Shown here: positions 26,306 through 35,309 of the stretch, one piece after another | Numbering within the stretch: position 1 is the first letter of the stretch | Layout: the number at the start of each line of letters is the position of its first letter | From: Thauera sedimentorum | GTDB taxonomy: Bacteria; Pseudomonadota; Gammaproteobacteria; Burkholderiales; Rhodocyclaceae | Assembly: GCF_014489115.1 (NCBI RefSeq) | Contig: NZ_JACTAH010000002.1 | Span: 1,346,586 to 1,410,585, forward strand | Direction of reading: 5' to 3' | Length of the DNA: 64,000 bases | The notes under the pieces: generated by a model | Told to the model about the DNA's origin: nothing | Databases searched by the model: none | Seen by the model: only the letters and a program-made list of their open reading frames with translations | Program-made: the position numbers and the translations under genes

Positions 26306-27157
26306 TCAACCGACCGTGTCGAAGAACGGATGCCGCGAGAGGCTGCGTGCCGACCACGCCTGCCATCGCGCCGGGCAGGTCTGGACGATGCGTTTTGCAT
26401 CGGCCTCGCCATCGACCTGCGCGAACACGCAGGCGCCGGATCCGGTCATTCTCGCCGGCGCATGCTGCGCCAGCCAGTCGATTGCTGCAGCCACTTCCGG
26501 GTACCGCTTGCAGGCCACAGGCTGCAAATCGTTCCGGGTGGTGCTCGCTGCGAAGTCCGCAATTTTGATTGGTTCGGTATTCCGCGTCAACTCCCCCGCA
26601 GAGAAAATTTCGCCGGTGGGGACGGCGACCCCCGGAGAGAGGATCACGTACCAGGCTTCGGGCAGTTCGAGCGGCTGGAAACGTTCGCCCACGCCCTCGG
26701 CGAAGGCGTCGCGGCCGTAGATGAAGAAGGGTACGTCCGCGCCCAGCTGCAGCCCCAGCGCCTGCAGTCGGGCGCGGTCCAGGCCGGTGGCCCACAGGCG
26801 GTTCAAGGCCATCAGGGTGGTGGCCGCGTCCGAGCTGCCGCCGCCGAGTCCGCCGCCCATGGGCAGCCGCTTGTCGATGGCGATGTCCGCGCCCAGCGTG
26901 CAGCCGGTGGCGGCCTGCAGCAGGCGCGCGGCGCGCACCACCAGGTCGTCGTCCTCGCGTACGCCCGCCACGTCGGTGAGGCGGCGGATGCGTCCGTCCG
27001 CACGGCGGACGAAGCTCAGCCGGTCGCCCCAGTCGAGCAGACGGAAGGCGGTCTGCAGCAGGTGGTAGCCGTCCGGGCGGCGGCCGACCACGTGCAGGAA
27101 GAGATTGAGCTTGGCGGGTGCCAGGCAGTGGTCGAGCGTGTCGGGCAGGGCGGTCAA
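26306..27157 (-). CDS. ispE: 4-diphosphocytidyl-2-C-methyl-D-erythritol kinase
   Basis: A 283-residue GHMP kinase of the MEP isoprenoid pathway. It has PAKLNLFLHVVGRRPDGYH at the N-terminus, the ATP loop PMGGGLGGGSSDAATTL at about residue 90, and the C-terminal MTGSGACVFAQ. The start overlaps the lolB stop by four bases, and tRNA-Gln follows downstream. The ispE-tRNA-Gln-prs order is a conserved proteobacterial arrangement. Confidence 0.97.
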   Translation of the reverse strand: MTALPDTLDHCLAPAKLNLFLHVVGRRPDGYHLLQTAFRLLDWGDRLSFVRRADGRIRRLTDVAGVREDDDLVVRAARLLQAATGCTLGADIAIDKRLPMGGGLGGGSSDAATTLMALNRLWATGLDRARLQALGLQLGADVPFFIYGRDAFAEGVGERFQPLELPEAWYVILSPGVAVPTGEIFSAGELTRNTEPIKIADFAASTTRNDLQPVACKRYPEVAAAIDWLAQHAPARMTGSGACVFAQVDGEADAKRIVQTCPARWQAWSARSLSRHPFFDTVG

Positions 27158-27744
27158 GGCACCGGGGTCCAGCTGTCGATGATCAGGCGCAGGCGGGCGT
27201 CGCCGCGGGAGAGGTCGATGCGCCGCGGCGGCGCGGCCGGTTCGTCGGAGGCGTAGTCGGGGTACTCGATGCGCCAGCCTGCGTCGATCACCAGCGCCGG
27301 CCGGCCGGCGGCGTCGCGCTCGCGGATCTCCGCGTCCGGTCCGGGGGCGGCCTGGACCCAGCCGGGCAGGCGCGCGACCGGGGCGTCGACGCCGAGTATG
27401 CGGGGCAGCAGCTCGTCGGCGCTCGCGGCCTCATAGCGCCCGCCGTCCGCGGTGCGCAGCAGGGCGCCGGCCGCGGTGCGCTCCAGCCGGGCGACGATCT
27501 GCCCGAGCGGGCTGAGCACGGTCCAGTCGTCGCGCTGGTCGTGGTGCCGCCATTCCAGGCGGCCGCTGGCGGCCCGCTCGCCGTCGCTCGCGGACAGGCG
27601 TCCTTCCAGGGCGAAGGCGTCGAGCGCTGTGCGCCGGGCGGCAGGCGGCGCCGGGCTGAGCGCGGGCGTGGCGCAGCCTGCGGCGAGCACTGCGGCGCCA
27701 AGCAGGGTGGCCAGCAGTTGCCGGCGTGACATCGGGGCGGGCAT
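27154..27744 (-). CDS. lolB: Outer-membrane lipoprotein receptor LolB
   Basis: A 196-residue lipoprotein. The signal peptide ends in the lipobox LAAGC at about residue 24, followed by the LolB beta-sheet core (FALEGRLSASDGERAASGRLEW, LSPLGQIVARLE) and the C-terminal DLSRGDARLRLIIDSW. LolB receives lipoproteins from LolA and inserts them in the outer membrane. It is coupled to ispE by a four-base overlap and follows the TPR gene by 15 bases. Sequence divergence in this family is high, but context and topology agree. Confidence 0.93.
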   Translation of the reverse strand: MPAPMSRRQLLATLLGAAVLAAGCATPALSPAPPAARRTALDAFALEGRLSASDGERAASGRLEWRHHDQRDDWTVLSPLGQIVARLERTAAGALLRTADGGRYEAASADELLPRILGVDAPVARLPGWVQAAPGPDAEIRERDAAGRPALVIDAGWRIEYPDYASDEPAAPPRRIDLSRGDARLRLIIDSWTPVP

Positions 27745-27759
27745 CGGTGGCGACCGGTC

Positions 27760-29487
27760 TCAGCGTTGCAGGCGCTTGATGGTGTCCTGCAGTGCGCGAT
27801 GGTCGGGGTTGGCGGCCAGCGCTTCGTCCCAGATGCGTTGCGCCTCGGCCTGGCGGTCCAGGCTCCACAAGACCTCGCCCAGATGGGCGGCGATCTCGGG
27901 GTCGGCGCGGATGGCGTAGGCGCGTTCCAGATGGGTCAGCGCGTCGGTCGGGGCGCCGCGACGGAAGCGCACCCAGCCCATGCTGTCGAGGATGAAGGGA
28001 TCGTCGGGCATGAGTTCGAGCGCGCGCTCGATCAGGATCTCGGCCTCGTCCAGGCGCAGGCCGCGGTCGGCGAGCGAGTAGCCGAGGGCGTTGTAGGCGT
28101 GGGCGTGCTCCGGGTCGAGCGCGATCAGCTTGCGCAGCCGCCCCTCCATGACCTCCAGGCGGTCGAGCTGTTCGGCGATCATCGCCGATTCGTACAGCAG
28201 GTCGGGGTCGTCCGGCGCGGCGCGCAAGGCCTGGTCGAGCAAGTCGAAGGCGGTGGCGCTCAGCTTGGCGTCGCGCAGCAGTTGCGCCTCGGCCAGCAGC
28301 AGGCGCTTGCGCGTCGGTTCGTCGGCTTCGGGCGCATCGAGCTGCTTGCGGGCTTCATCCAGGCGGTCGTGGCGGGCAAGCAGCTGGGCGGCCCGCACGC
28401 GTGCCTGCAGTGCGTGCTCCTCGCCGCTTACCTCGCGGTAGTGGGCCAGCGCGCCGTCCACGTCGTCGCGCCGCTCGGCGATCTGCGCGAGGTTCAGGCG
28501 AATGGCGTCGGCTTCCGGATGGCCTGCGGCAAGCGCCTTGCCGAACAGGCGTTCGGCTTCGTCCAGGTCGTCCAGCTGGGCCGAGAGCAGGGCCACCGCG
28601 TAGGTCAGGTCACGGTCGTCGGGGGCGCTGGCGAGCAGCGTGCGGAACTCCGCGCGTGCCGGCTCGAACTGCTGCAGGGTGACCAACAGCCGGGCATAGG
28701 TCAGGCGGGCGTTGCGGTTGTCCGGGTGTTGCTGCAGGTAGTCGCGGATCAGGTCCAAGGCCTCGTCCCCGCCCCCGGCCTGCTGCAAGAGCTGGGTCTT
28801 GAGCAGGATGGCCGGCTCCCAGTCCGCGTCCAGTTCCAGCGCGCCGTCGATGGCGGCGAGCGCTTCGTCCGGGTCCTGGGCGATTGCGGCGGCCTGGGCT
28901 CGCGCGTAGTGCGCCTCGCGGTAGTCGAGATAGGGCTCGGTGAGCCGCTCGACGATGCGCAAGGCCATCGACTTGTCGTTCAGGCGAGCCAGCGCGCGGT
29001 TCAGGCCCATCAGGTTCTGGGGCAGCTGGTCCGGTGTTTCGGCGAGGATGCGGGCGAAGTGCATCTGCATGTTGTCCAGCCCGTCGCCGCTGCTGGCGAG
29101 CATGCCGGCGAGCAGGCGGCGCGCTTCCTCGGACTCGGGGTCGGCCAGCGACCAGATGCGGGCGGCCTCGGCCGCTGCCTCGAAGTTGCGCGCATAGAGC
29201 GCGATCTCCGCCGCACGGCGTGCAATGCGCGGGTCCGCGGTGCGCCGGGCCAGCTCGAGGTAGGCCTGGACCGACAGCCCCAACTCGCCGCGGGCGCCGG
29301 CGATCTCGGCCAGCAGGAACTGGTACAGCGTTTCGGCGGTGAGGGCTTGTGCCGGCAAGCGCGCTGCCGGGCTGTCGCCGGCCTCGTCCGTCAGCTGGGC
29401 CCGGGCGGACAGGGGGAGCGCCAGCGACAGGGTCAGGCCGAGGCAGGAAGCGATGCGGGCAAGCTTGCGGGATGATGGGGCGGTCAT
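27760..29487 (-). CDS. Exported tetratricopeptide-repeat protein
   Basis: A 575-residue protein with a signal peptide cleaved near residue 30 (SARAQ) and many TPR-like helical pairs across residues 50-570; the clearest are near the C-terminus (AYNALGYSLADRG, DSMGWVRFRRG, AHLGEVLWSLDR). It should be periplasmic. The same protein precedes lolB in many betaproteobacteria, which suggests an envelope-assembly role, but the function is not known to me. The ATG at 29487 starts the signal peptide; longer in-frame extensions are unsupported. Confidence 0.85.
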   Translation of the reverse strand: MTAPSSRKLARIASCLGLTLSLALPLSARAQLTDEAGDSPAARLPAQALTAETLYQFLLAEIAGARGELGLSVQAYLELARRTADPRIARRAAEIALYARNFEAAAEAARIWSLADPESEEARRLLAGMLASSGDGLDNMQMHFARILAETPDQLPQNLMGLNRALARLNDKSMALRIVERLTEPYLDYREAHYARAQAAAIAQDPDEALAAIDGALELDADWEPAILLKTQLLQQAGGGDEALDLIRDYLQQHPDNRNARLTYARLLVTLQQFEPARAEFRTLLASAPDDRDLTYAVALLSAQLDDLDEAERLFGKALAAGHPEADAIRLNLAQIAERRDDVDGALAHYREVSGEEHALQARVRAAQLLARHDRLDEARKQLDAPEADEPTRKRLLLAEAQLLRDAKLSATAFDLLDQALRAAPDDPDLLYESAMIAEQLDRLEVMEGRLRKLIALDPEHAHAYNALGYSLADRGLRLDEAEILIERALELMPDDPFILDSMGWVRFRRGAPTDALTHLERAYAIRADPEIAAHLGEVLWSLDRQAEAQRIWDEALAANPDHRALQDTIKRLQR

Positions 29488-29695
29488 GGGTGCGGTCCGG
29501 CAGGACTCCGAAGATTGGGGCTGGCGCCGTGCAGGCGGGTCGTTGCGCTGTGGGTCGTCCAAAGGCCCCGCATCGCCCCGTTTGATGCATGAACTAGAAT
29601 TCCGTTCGCCCGATGTTAACCAGTAGGAGAGGGCGCGTCGAGAGCGGGCCGGCGGCAGTTGCCTCGCCGTCCGGCGCTCCCCGCGCGAGATCGGA

Positions 29696-30523
29696 ATGCC
29701 AGAACTGCCCGAAGTCGAAACCACCTGCCGGGGAATCCGCCCGCATGTCGAGGCGCGCACGCTGAGCGCGCTGATCGTCCGCAATCCACGGCTGCGCCTG
29801 CCCGTGCCCGAGGAACTGGCGCAGCTGCTGGCCGGGCAGGTGCTTCGGCGCGTGGAGCGGCGGGCGAAGTACCTGCTGCTCGGTTTCGATGCCGGCAGCG
29901 TGATCGTCCACCTGGGCATGTCGGGCAGCCTGCGGGTGGTCGAGGCCAGCCTGCCGGCGGGCAAGCACGACCACGTGGACCTGGTCTTCGGCGACACCGC
30001 GCTGCGCCTGCGCGACCCGCGGCGCTTCGGGCTGCTCGTGTGGCAGCCGGGGCCGGCCGCGGAGCATCCGCTCCTCGCGCACCTGGGGCCGGAGCCGCTG
30101 GGCGAGGGCTTCGACGGCGCCTGGCTGTTTCGCGCGACGCGCGGCCTGCGTCAGCCGATCAAGCACGTGCTGATGGATGCACGAAAGGTGGTCGGCGTGG
30201 GCAATATCTACGCCTCCGAGAGCCTGTTCCGCGCGCGCATCCACCCGCTGGAGCCGGCGGGCGCCCTCGGCCGCCAGCGCTGCCAGCGCCTGGTGCAGAC
30301 GGTCAGGGAAACCTTGCGGGATGCGATTGCCGCGGGGGGCAGCACGCTGCGCGATTTCGTCGGTGGGGATGGGCAGCCGGGCTACTTCCAGCAGCAGTAT
30401 TTCGTGTATGGGCGCGAGGGCGAGCCCTGCCGGGTGTGTGGTAGCGCCATCCGGCGCTTCGTCAGCGCCCAGCGCTCGACCTGGTTCTGCGCGCGCTGCC
30501 AGGTACTGCGCAAGCCGGCCTGA
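29696..30523 (+). CDS. mutM: Formamidopyrimidine-DNA glycosylase (MutM/Fpg)
   Basis: A 275-residue DNA repair enzyme removing 8-oxoguanine and formamidopyrimidines. The mature N-terminus PELPEVET carries the catalytic Pro and Glu. MDARKVVGVGNIYASE is the helix-two-turn-helix region. A zinc finger at the C-terminus has four cysteines in CRVCG and CARCQ. Length is typical. It is divergent from the TPR/lolB/ispE run, across about 208 bases. Confidence 0.97.
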   Translation: MPELPEVETTCRGIRPHVEARTLSALIVRNPRLRLPVPEELAQLLAGQVLRRVERRAKYLLLGFDAGSVIVHLGMSGSLRVVEASLPAGKHDHVDLVFGDTALRLRDPRRFGLLVWQPGPAAEHPLLAHLGPEPLGEGFDGAWLFRATRGLRQPIKHVLMDARKVVGVGNIYASESLFRARIHPLEPAGALGRQRCQRLVQTVRETLRDAIAAGGSTLRDFVGGDGQPGYFQQQYFVYGREGEPCRVCGSAIRRFVSAQRSTWFCARCQVLRKPA

Positions 30524-30620
30524 AACGCCTTCCGCATGGCGTGTGCGGACGTTCGGCGCTATGCTGTCGGAGTGTTAAATTCTTCACGTTCCGCACTGAC
30601 GGAATGCCTGGAGCGTACTC

Positions 30621-32594
30621 ATGACCCTGGTCGATCAGTTTTCCGCATACGGGCGCTGGCGCGCCGACGTGGCCGAGGTCGTCGGCCGCCTGCGTAGTTG
30701 GCTGTCCGACAACGACGTCGGCGATGCGCAGGGCGACATGCGCCTGCAGTACGTGCTCGATCGCCTGCGCGACGACAAGCTGACCGTGGCCTTCGTGGCC
30801 GAGTTCTCGCGCGGCAAGTCCGAGCTGATCAACGCGGTGTTCTTCGCCGACTACGGCAGCCGCATCCTGCCCTCCAGCGCCGGGCGCACGACGATGTGCC
30901 CGACCGAGCTCAAGTGGAGTGCGGGCGACCGCCCGGAGATCCGCCTGCTGCCGATCGCCACCCGGGCCTCGCAGGCGAGCGTGAGCGAACTCAAGCGCTT
31001 CCCCGACGAGTGGGAGGTCGCAGCGCTGCCGGCGGAGTCCGCCGCCGGGCTGCAGCAGGCGCTGGCTCGCGTGGGCGAGACGGCGCGTGTGGACCAGGAC
31101 ACCGCGCGCAGCTACGGCTTCCGGGTCGATCCCGCCGGCGAGGAGGGACTGAAACCGGGCGCCGATGGGCTGGTGGAGATTCCCAGCTGGCGCCACGCGG
31201 TGATCCAGTTTCCTCATCCGCTGCTCGAACAGGGCCTGGTGGTGCTGGACACCCCGGGCCTGAACGCGATCGGCGCCGAGCCCGAGCTCACCCTGTCCCT
31301 GCTGCCCAATGCGCATGCGGTGCTGTTCATCCTCGCGGCGGATACCGGGGTCACGCAGAGCGACCTCGCGGTGTGGCGCGAGTACGTGCACGCCGGGCAG
31401 GGGCGGCAGAAGGGCCGGCTGGTGGTGCTCAACAAGATCGACGGGCTGTGGGACGGCCTGCGCGAGGACGAACAGATCGACGCGGAGATCGACCGCCAGG
31501 TGGCCTCGGTGGCCGACACCCTGGAGGTGAATCGCGCCTGCGTCTTCCCCGTCTCCGCACAGAAGGGCCTGGTCGGGCGGATCAATCACGATGCCGCGCT
31601 GCTCGAACGCAGCCGGCTGCCCGTCCTGGAGCGCGCGCTGACCGAGGACCTGCTGCCGACCAAGCAGGAGATCGTGCGCGACAGCACCCTGGGCGAAACC
31701 GAAGACCTCGTGGCGCAGGCCACCGCGCTGCTGGAGGCGCGGCTTGCCGGCCTGCGCGAGCAGCTGCAGGAGCTCACCGACCTGCGCGGCAAGAACCAGA
31801 GCGTCATCGAGTACATGATGCGCAAGATCCGCGCGGAGAAGGACGAGTTCGAGCAGGGCCTGCAGAAGTACTACGCGGTGCGCTCGGTGTTCACCAGCCT
31901 GACCAACAACCTGCTGGCGCACCTCGGCCTGGATGCCTTGCGCAACGAAACCCGCCGTACCCGCGAGGCCATGCTCGAGTCGACCTTCTCCAAGGGGCTG
32001 AAGGAGGCGATGGAAGGTTTCTTCGCCCGCCTGCGCGACAACTTCAAGCTGTCGAACGACGAGATCGCCGAAATCACCACCATGCTGGAGGCGATGTACA
32101 AGCGCTTCTCGGTGGAGCACGGGCTCAAGCTCGCCCCGCCGGAAGCCTTCTCCACGCTGCGCTACGAGCGCGAGCTCGACCGGCTGGAAAAGGCCTTCAA
32201 CCGCCAGATCAACAACACCCTGGTGCTGGTGACCACCGAGAAGCACGCGCTCACCCAGAAGTTCTTCGAGACCGTGGCGATGCAGGCACGGCGTACCTTC
32301 GAGCTGGCCAATCGCGACGTGGAGCAGTGGCTGCGGGCGGTGATGTCGCCGCTGGAGACCCAGGTGCGCGAGTATCAGCTCCAGCTCAAGCGCCGGCTGG
32401 AGAGCGTCAAGCGCATCCACCAGGCCACCGACACGCTGGAAGACCGGGTCGAGGAACTCAAGCAGGCCGAGGCGCAACTGCTGCGCCAGATCGACGAACT
32501 GGCGGCGCTGGCCGACGGCATCCGCCGTGCGCTCGACCTGCCCGGGGGCGAAAGCCGCCCGGTGGCCGGCGAGCGCGTCGAGCGGGCGGCCTGA
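30621..32594 (+). CDS. Dynamin-like large GTPase
   Basis: A 657-residue protein. The GTPase domain (about 50-340) has a variant P-loop A60-EFSRGKS67, possible G2 threonines T90/T91, G3 DTPG at 210-213 and G4 NKID at 271-274. The C-terminal half (about 345-657) is long helices with coiled-coil character. Bacterial dynamin-like proteins remodel or guard membranes. The first P-loop glycine is replaced by alanine and no clear paddle or membrane segment is visible. Such proteins often occur as tandem pairs, but this one stands alone between mutM and a ferredoxin gene. Confidence 0.85.
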   Translation: MTLVDQFSAYGRWRADVAEVVGRLRSWLSDNDVGDAQGDMRLQYVLDRLRDDKLTVAFVAEFSRGKSELINAVFFADYGSRILPSSAGRTTMCPTELKWSAGDRPEIRLLPIATRASQASVSELKRFPDEWEVAALPAESAAGLQQALARVGETARVDQDTARSYGFRVDPAGEEGLKPGADGLVEIPSWRHAVIQFPHPLLEQGLVVLDTPGLNAIGAEPELTLSLLPNAHAVLFILAADTGVTQSDLAVWREYVHAGQGRQKGRLVVLNKIDGLWDGLREDEQIDAEIDRQVASVADTLEVNRACVFPVSAQKGLVGRINHDAALLERSRLPVLERALTEDLLPTKQEIVRDSTLGETEDLVAQATALLEARLAGLREQLQELTDLRGKNQSVIEYMMRKIRAEKDEFEQGLQKYYAVRSVFTSLTNNLLAHLGLDALRNETRRTREAMLESTFSKGLKEAMEGFFARLRDNFKLSNDEIAEITTMLEAMYKRFSVEHGLKLAPPEAFSTLRYERELDRLEKAFNRQINNTLVLVTTEKHALTQKFFETVAMQARRTFELANRDVEQWLRAVMSPLETQVREYQLQLKRRLESVKRIHQATDTLEDRVEELKQAEAQLLRQIDELAALADGIRRALDLPGGESRPVAGERVERAA

Positions 32595-32610
32595 TCGGGC
32601 CGTAAACGGC

Positions 32611-32646
32611 AAAAAGGGGCGGACCCGCGGGTCCGCCCCTTTTCTT
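32611..32646. terminator. Bidirectional Rho-independent terminator
   Basis: A long stem, GGGGCGGACCC pairing with GGGTCCGCCCC, is flanked by A residues on the left and T residues on the right. It serves the dynamin-like gene on the plus strand and the ferredoxin gene on the minus strand. Confidence 0.92.
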
Positions 32647-32660
32647 TCCGGCCCGGCTGC

Positions 32661-32915
<255 letters not shown>

Positions 32916-32926
32916 TCACTACCTCT

Positions 32927-33418
32927 CTATTGCTCAGGGTTCAATTTCCGGCGCAGCCGTTCGTTGACGACCGGCTGCACAAACTTGCCAACATCGCCCC
33001 CCAACCTGGCGATTTCGCGCACCATGGTGGCGGAGATGAACATGTACTCGTCGGCCGGAGTGAGAAAAACCGTCTCGACGTCCGGGTAGAGCTTGCGGTT
33101 CATGCCCGCCATCTGGAATTCGTATTCGAAGTCCGACACCGCCCGCAGGCCCCGCAGGATGAGCCGGGCGTCCTGCGAGTGGAGGAAATTCATCAGCAGC
33201 CCGTCGAAACCGATCACGGTGACGTTGGGGAAGGGCGCCAGCACCTCGCGGGCCAGTTCCACCCTCTCCTCCATGCTGAAGATCGGCGACTTGCCCGCGC
33301 TCTTGGCCACGCCGACGATCACCTGGTCGAACAGCATCGCGGCCCGGCGCACGATGTCCTCATGACCGCGGGTCATGGGATCGAAGGTGCCCGGATACAC
33401 CACCTTGCCGTGTCTCAA
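32927..33418 (-). CDS. coaD: Phosphopantetheine adenylyltransferase
   Basis: A 163-residue nucleotidyltransferase for the fourth step of CoA synthesis. The motif [16 protein letters not shown] contains the TxGH active site at about residues 11-21, and the C-terminal [16 protein letters not shown] segment is standard. No ATG or GTG precedes the homology in a sensible place. A TTG at 33418 overlaps the rsmD stop (TTGA) and has AGGA seven bases upstream, so I chose it. TTG initiation and overlap imply translational coupling to rsmD. Confidence 0.93.
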   Translation of the reverse strand: MRHGKVVYPGTFDPMTRGHEDIVRRAAMLFDQVIVGVAKSAGKSPIFSMEERVELAREVLAPFPNVTVIGFDGLLMNFLHSQDARLILRGLRAVSDFEYEFQMAGMNRKLYPDVETVFLTPADEYMFISATMVREIARLGGDVGKFVQPVVNERLRRKLNPEQ

Positions 33419-33954
33419 ACTGGATTTCCTCGCATCAGATGAAAATGCACCTGTCCGGCGCGCCCCTGCTTGACGGTGCTCCAGCCAGCCAGGCCCGCGA
33501 GCGGTGTCTCGGCTTCCGCATAGAGCCAGCCGTCCGGCTGCAGCACTCGGTCGAGCAAGGGTTCGATCCGTTCGAGCCAGCCCTGCTTGTAGGGCGGATC
33601 GAGAAACACGACATCGAACCTGCGTGACGTTGACTGCAGGAATTTTACCGCATCGCCGCGAAGCAACTCTACTTGCGCTGCCTGCAGGGTCTTTTGCGCC
33701 TGCCGCAGGGCAGCGAAAGCGCGCGGATCCTGCTCGACCAGGGTCACGCTGCGCGCCCCGCGCGAGGCGGCCTCGAAGCCGAGGATGCCGCTGCCGGCGA
33801 ACAGGTCGAGGCAGTCGAGGCCATCCAGTTCCTGCCCCAGCCAGTTGAACAGGGTCTCGCGCACCCGGTCCGGCGTGGGGCGCAGTCCGGTGACGTGGGC
33901 GACCTCGATGAGCCGCGAGCGCCACTGCCCGCCGACGATGCGTACCCGGCTCAC
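33415..33954 (-). CDS. rsmD: 16S rRNA (guanine(966)-N2)-methyltransferase
   Basis: A 179-residue Rossmann methyltransferase modifying G966 of 16S rRNA. It has [30 protein letters not shown], the SAM loop [18 protein letters not shown] and the catalytic DPPY at about residue 121. It lies between an M16 peptidase-family gene and coaD, with four-base overlaps on both sides; the rsmD-coaD pairing is conserved. Confidence 0.96.
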   Translation of the reverse strand: MSRVRIVGGQWRSRLIEVAHVTGLRPTPDRVRETLFNWLGQELDGLDCLDLFAGSGILGFEAASRGARSVTLVEQDPRAFAALRQAQKTLQAAQVELLRGDAVKFLQSTSRRFDVVFLDPPYKQGWLERIEPLLDRVLQPDGWLYAEAETPLAGLAGWSTVKQGRAGQVHFHLMRGNPV

Positions 33955-35309
33955 TCCGCGGTTCCGCCGGTCGACGTGCCATCCCGGTCGCCGCTGCCGC
34001 CGGCGATCACCGTGACCAGATGCTCCGGGCGCACCCGGCGGGCGAAGGCGTCGCGTACCGCTTCGGCGGTGACTGCCGCGACATGCTGCGGATAGGTGTC
34101 GAGCCAGTCGAGCGGCAGCTCGTAGAAGCCGATCATGGCCACGTAGTCGAGGATCTTGCGGTTGGAGTCCAGGCGCAGGCCGAAGCCGTTGATGATGTTG
34201 TCGCGCGCGGCCTGCAGTTCTTCCGCGGTGGGGCCGGCGGCGATGAACCCGGCCAGCGTCTGCTCGACCACCGCGAGCGCATCGGCCACCTGGGCGCCGC
34301 GGGTCTGCAGGCCGATCTGGAAGGGGCCGGCCACGCGCTGCGGCGCGAAGTAGCTGTACACGCTGTAGGCGTAGCCGCGCTTCTCGCGCACTTCGCGGGT
34401 CAGGCGCGACACGAAGCCGCCGCCGCCGAGCACGTAGTTGCCCACCAGCAGCGGATAGTAGTCGGGGTCCTGGCGCGCCATGCCGGGCAGGCCGATCAGC
34501 AGGTGGGCCTGGGCGGAGGGGTGGTCGACGCGGATGCTGCGGCGCTCGGGCTGGGCGGGCGCCGGGAGCGGCGCGGCCGGTTCGCCGGCGGGCAGGCCGG
34601 CGGTCAGCCGCTCGGCCATGGCGGCCGCTTCCGCACGCGAAACGTCGCCGACGATGGCCACCGAGGCGCGCTGCGCGACGTAGTGCTGGCGATGGAAACG
34701 CAGCAGATCCTCGCGGGCGATGGCGGTGAGCGAAGCTTCCGTGGTGATGCGCCCGTAAGGGTGGTCGCCGAACACCGCCGACGAGAAGCTGCGTGCGGCC
34801 AGGCTGGAGGGCTGGGTCAGCGCCTCGCGCAGCGCGGCGATGCCGCGTGCGCGTTCGCGTTCGAGCACTTCCTGGGGGAAGGCCGGGCTGGCCAGCAGTT
34901 CGGCCGCCAGCGCCACGGCGGCGTCGCGCTCGGCGGGGGACGACAGGGTGCGTACCGACAGGCTGGCGCGGTCATCGTCGGTGCCACCGCCGATCTGTGC
35001 GCCGATGTCGGCCGTACGGTCGGCAATCGCCTGTTCGTCCAGGCCGGCGGTGCCGGCGTCGAGCAGGCTGCGGGTCAGGGCTGCGAGCCCGGCCTTGTCG
35101 GCCGGGTCGTAGGCGCTGCCGGCCGCGAAGCTGACCTGCACGTCGACCATCGGCAGCGCGCGGCTTTCGACGAAGTACACGCGGGCGCCGGTGTCGGCGA
35201 CCCAGTGCTGGATGTCGGGTCCGGCCTTGGCCGGAGCCATGGCGATCAGGGACAGGGAGGCGGCGAGGCCTTGGAGGATGCGGAGGCTGCGAGGCTGCAT
35301 GGCGGTCAT
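33951..35309 (-). CDS. M16 peptidase-family protein, non-catalytic partner
   Basis: A 452-residue exported protein with a signal peptide ending near residue 29 (PAKAG). The two M16 half-domains are present, and the C-terminal one keeps the substrate-binding pair in [12 protein letters not shown] (about residue 320). The zinc-binding HXXEH is missing: the matching segment reads [10 protein letters not shown]. This is the pattern of the inactive subunit of a heterodimeric M16 protease. It overlaps the catalytic gene upstream by one base and rsmD downstream by four. The substrate is unknown. Confidence 0.9.
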   Translation of the reverse strand: MTAMQPRSLRILQGLAASLSLIAMAPAKAGPDIQHWVADTGARVYFVESRALPMVDVQVSFAAGSAYDPADKAGLAALTRSLLDAGTAGLDEQAIADRTADIGAQIGGGTDDDRASLSVRTLSSPAERDAAVALAAELLASPAFPQEVLERERARGIAALREALTQPSSLAARSFSSAVFGDHPYGRITTEASLTAIAREDLLRFHRQHYVAQRASVAIVGDVSRAEAAAMAERLTAGLPAGEPAAPLPAPAQPERRSIRVDHPSAQAHLLIGLPGMARQDPDYYPLLVGNYVLGGGGFVSRLTREVREKRGYAYSVYSYFAPQRVAGPFQIGLQTRGAQVADALAVVEQTLAGFIAAGPTAEELQAARDNIINGFGLRLDSNRKILDYVAMIGFYELPLDWLDTYPQHVAAVTAEAVRDAFARRVRPEHLVTVIAGGSGDRDGTSTGGTAE

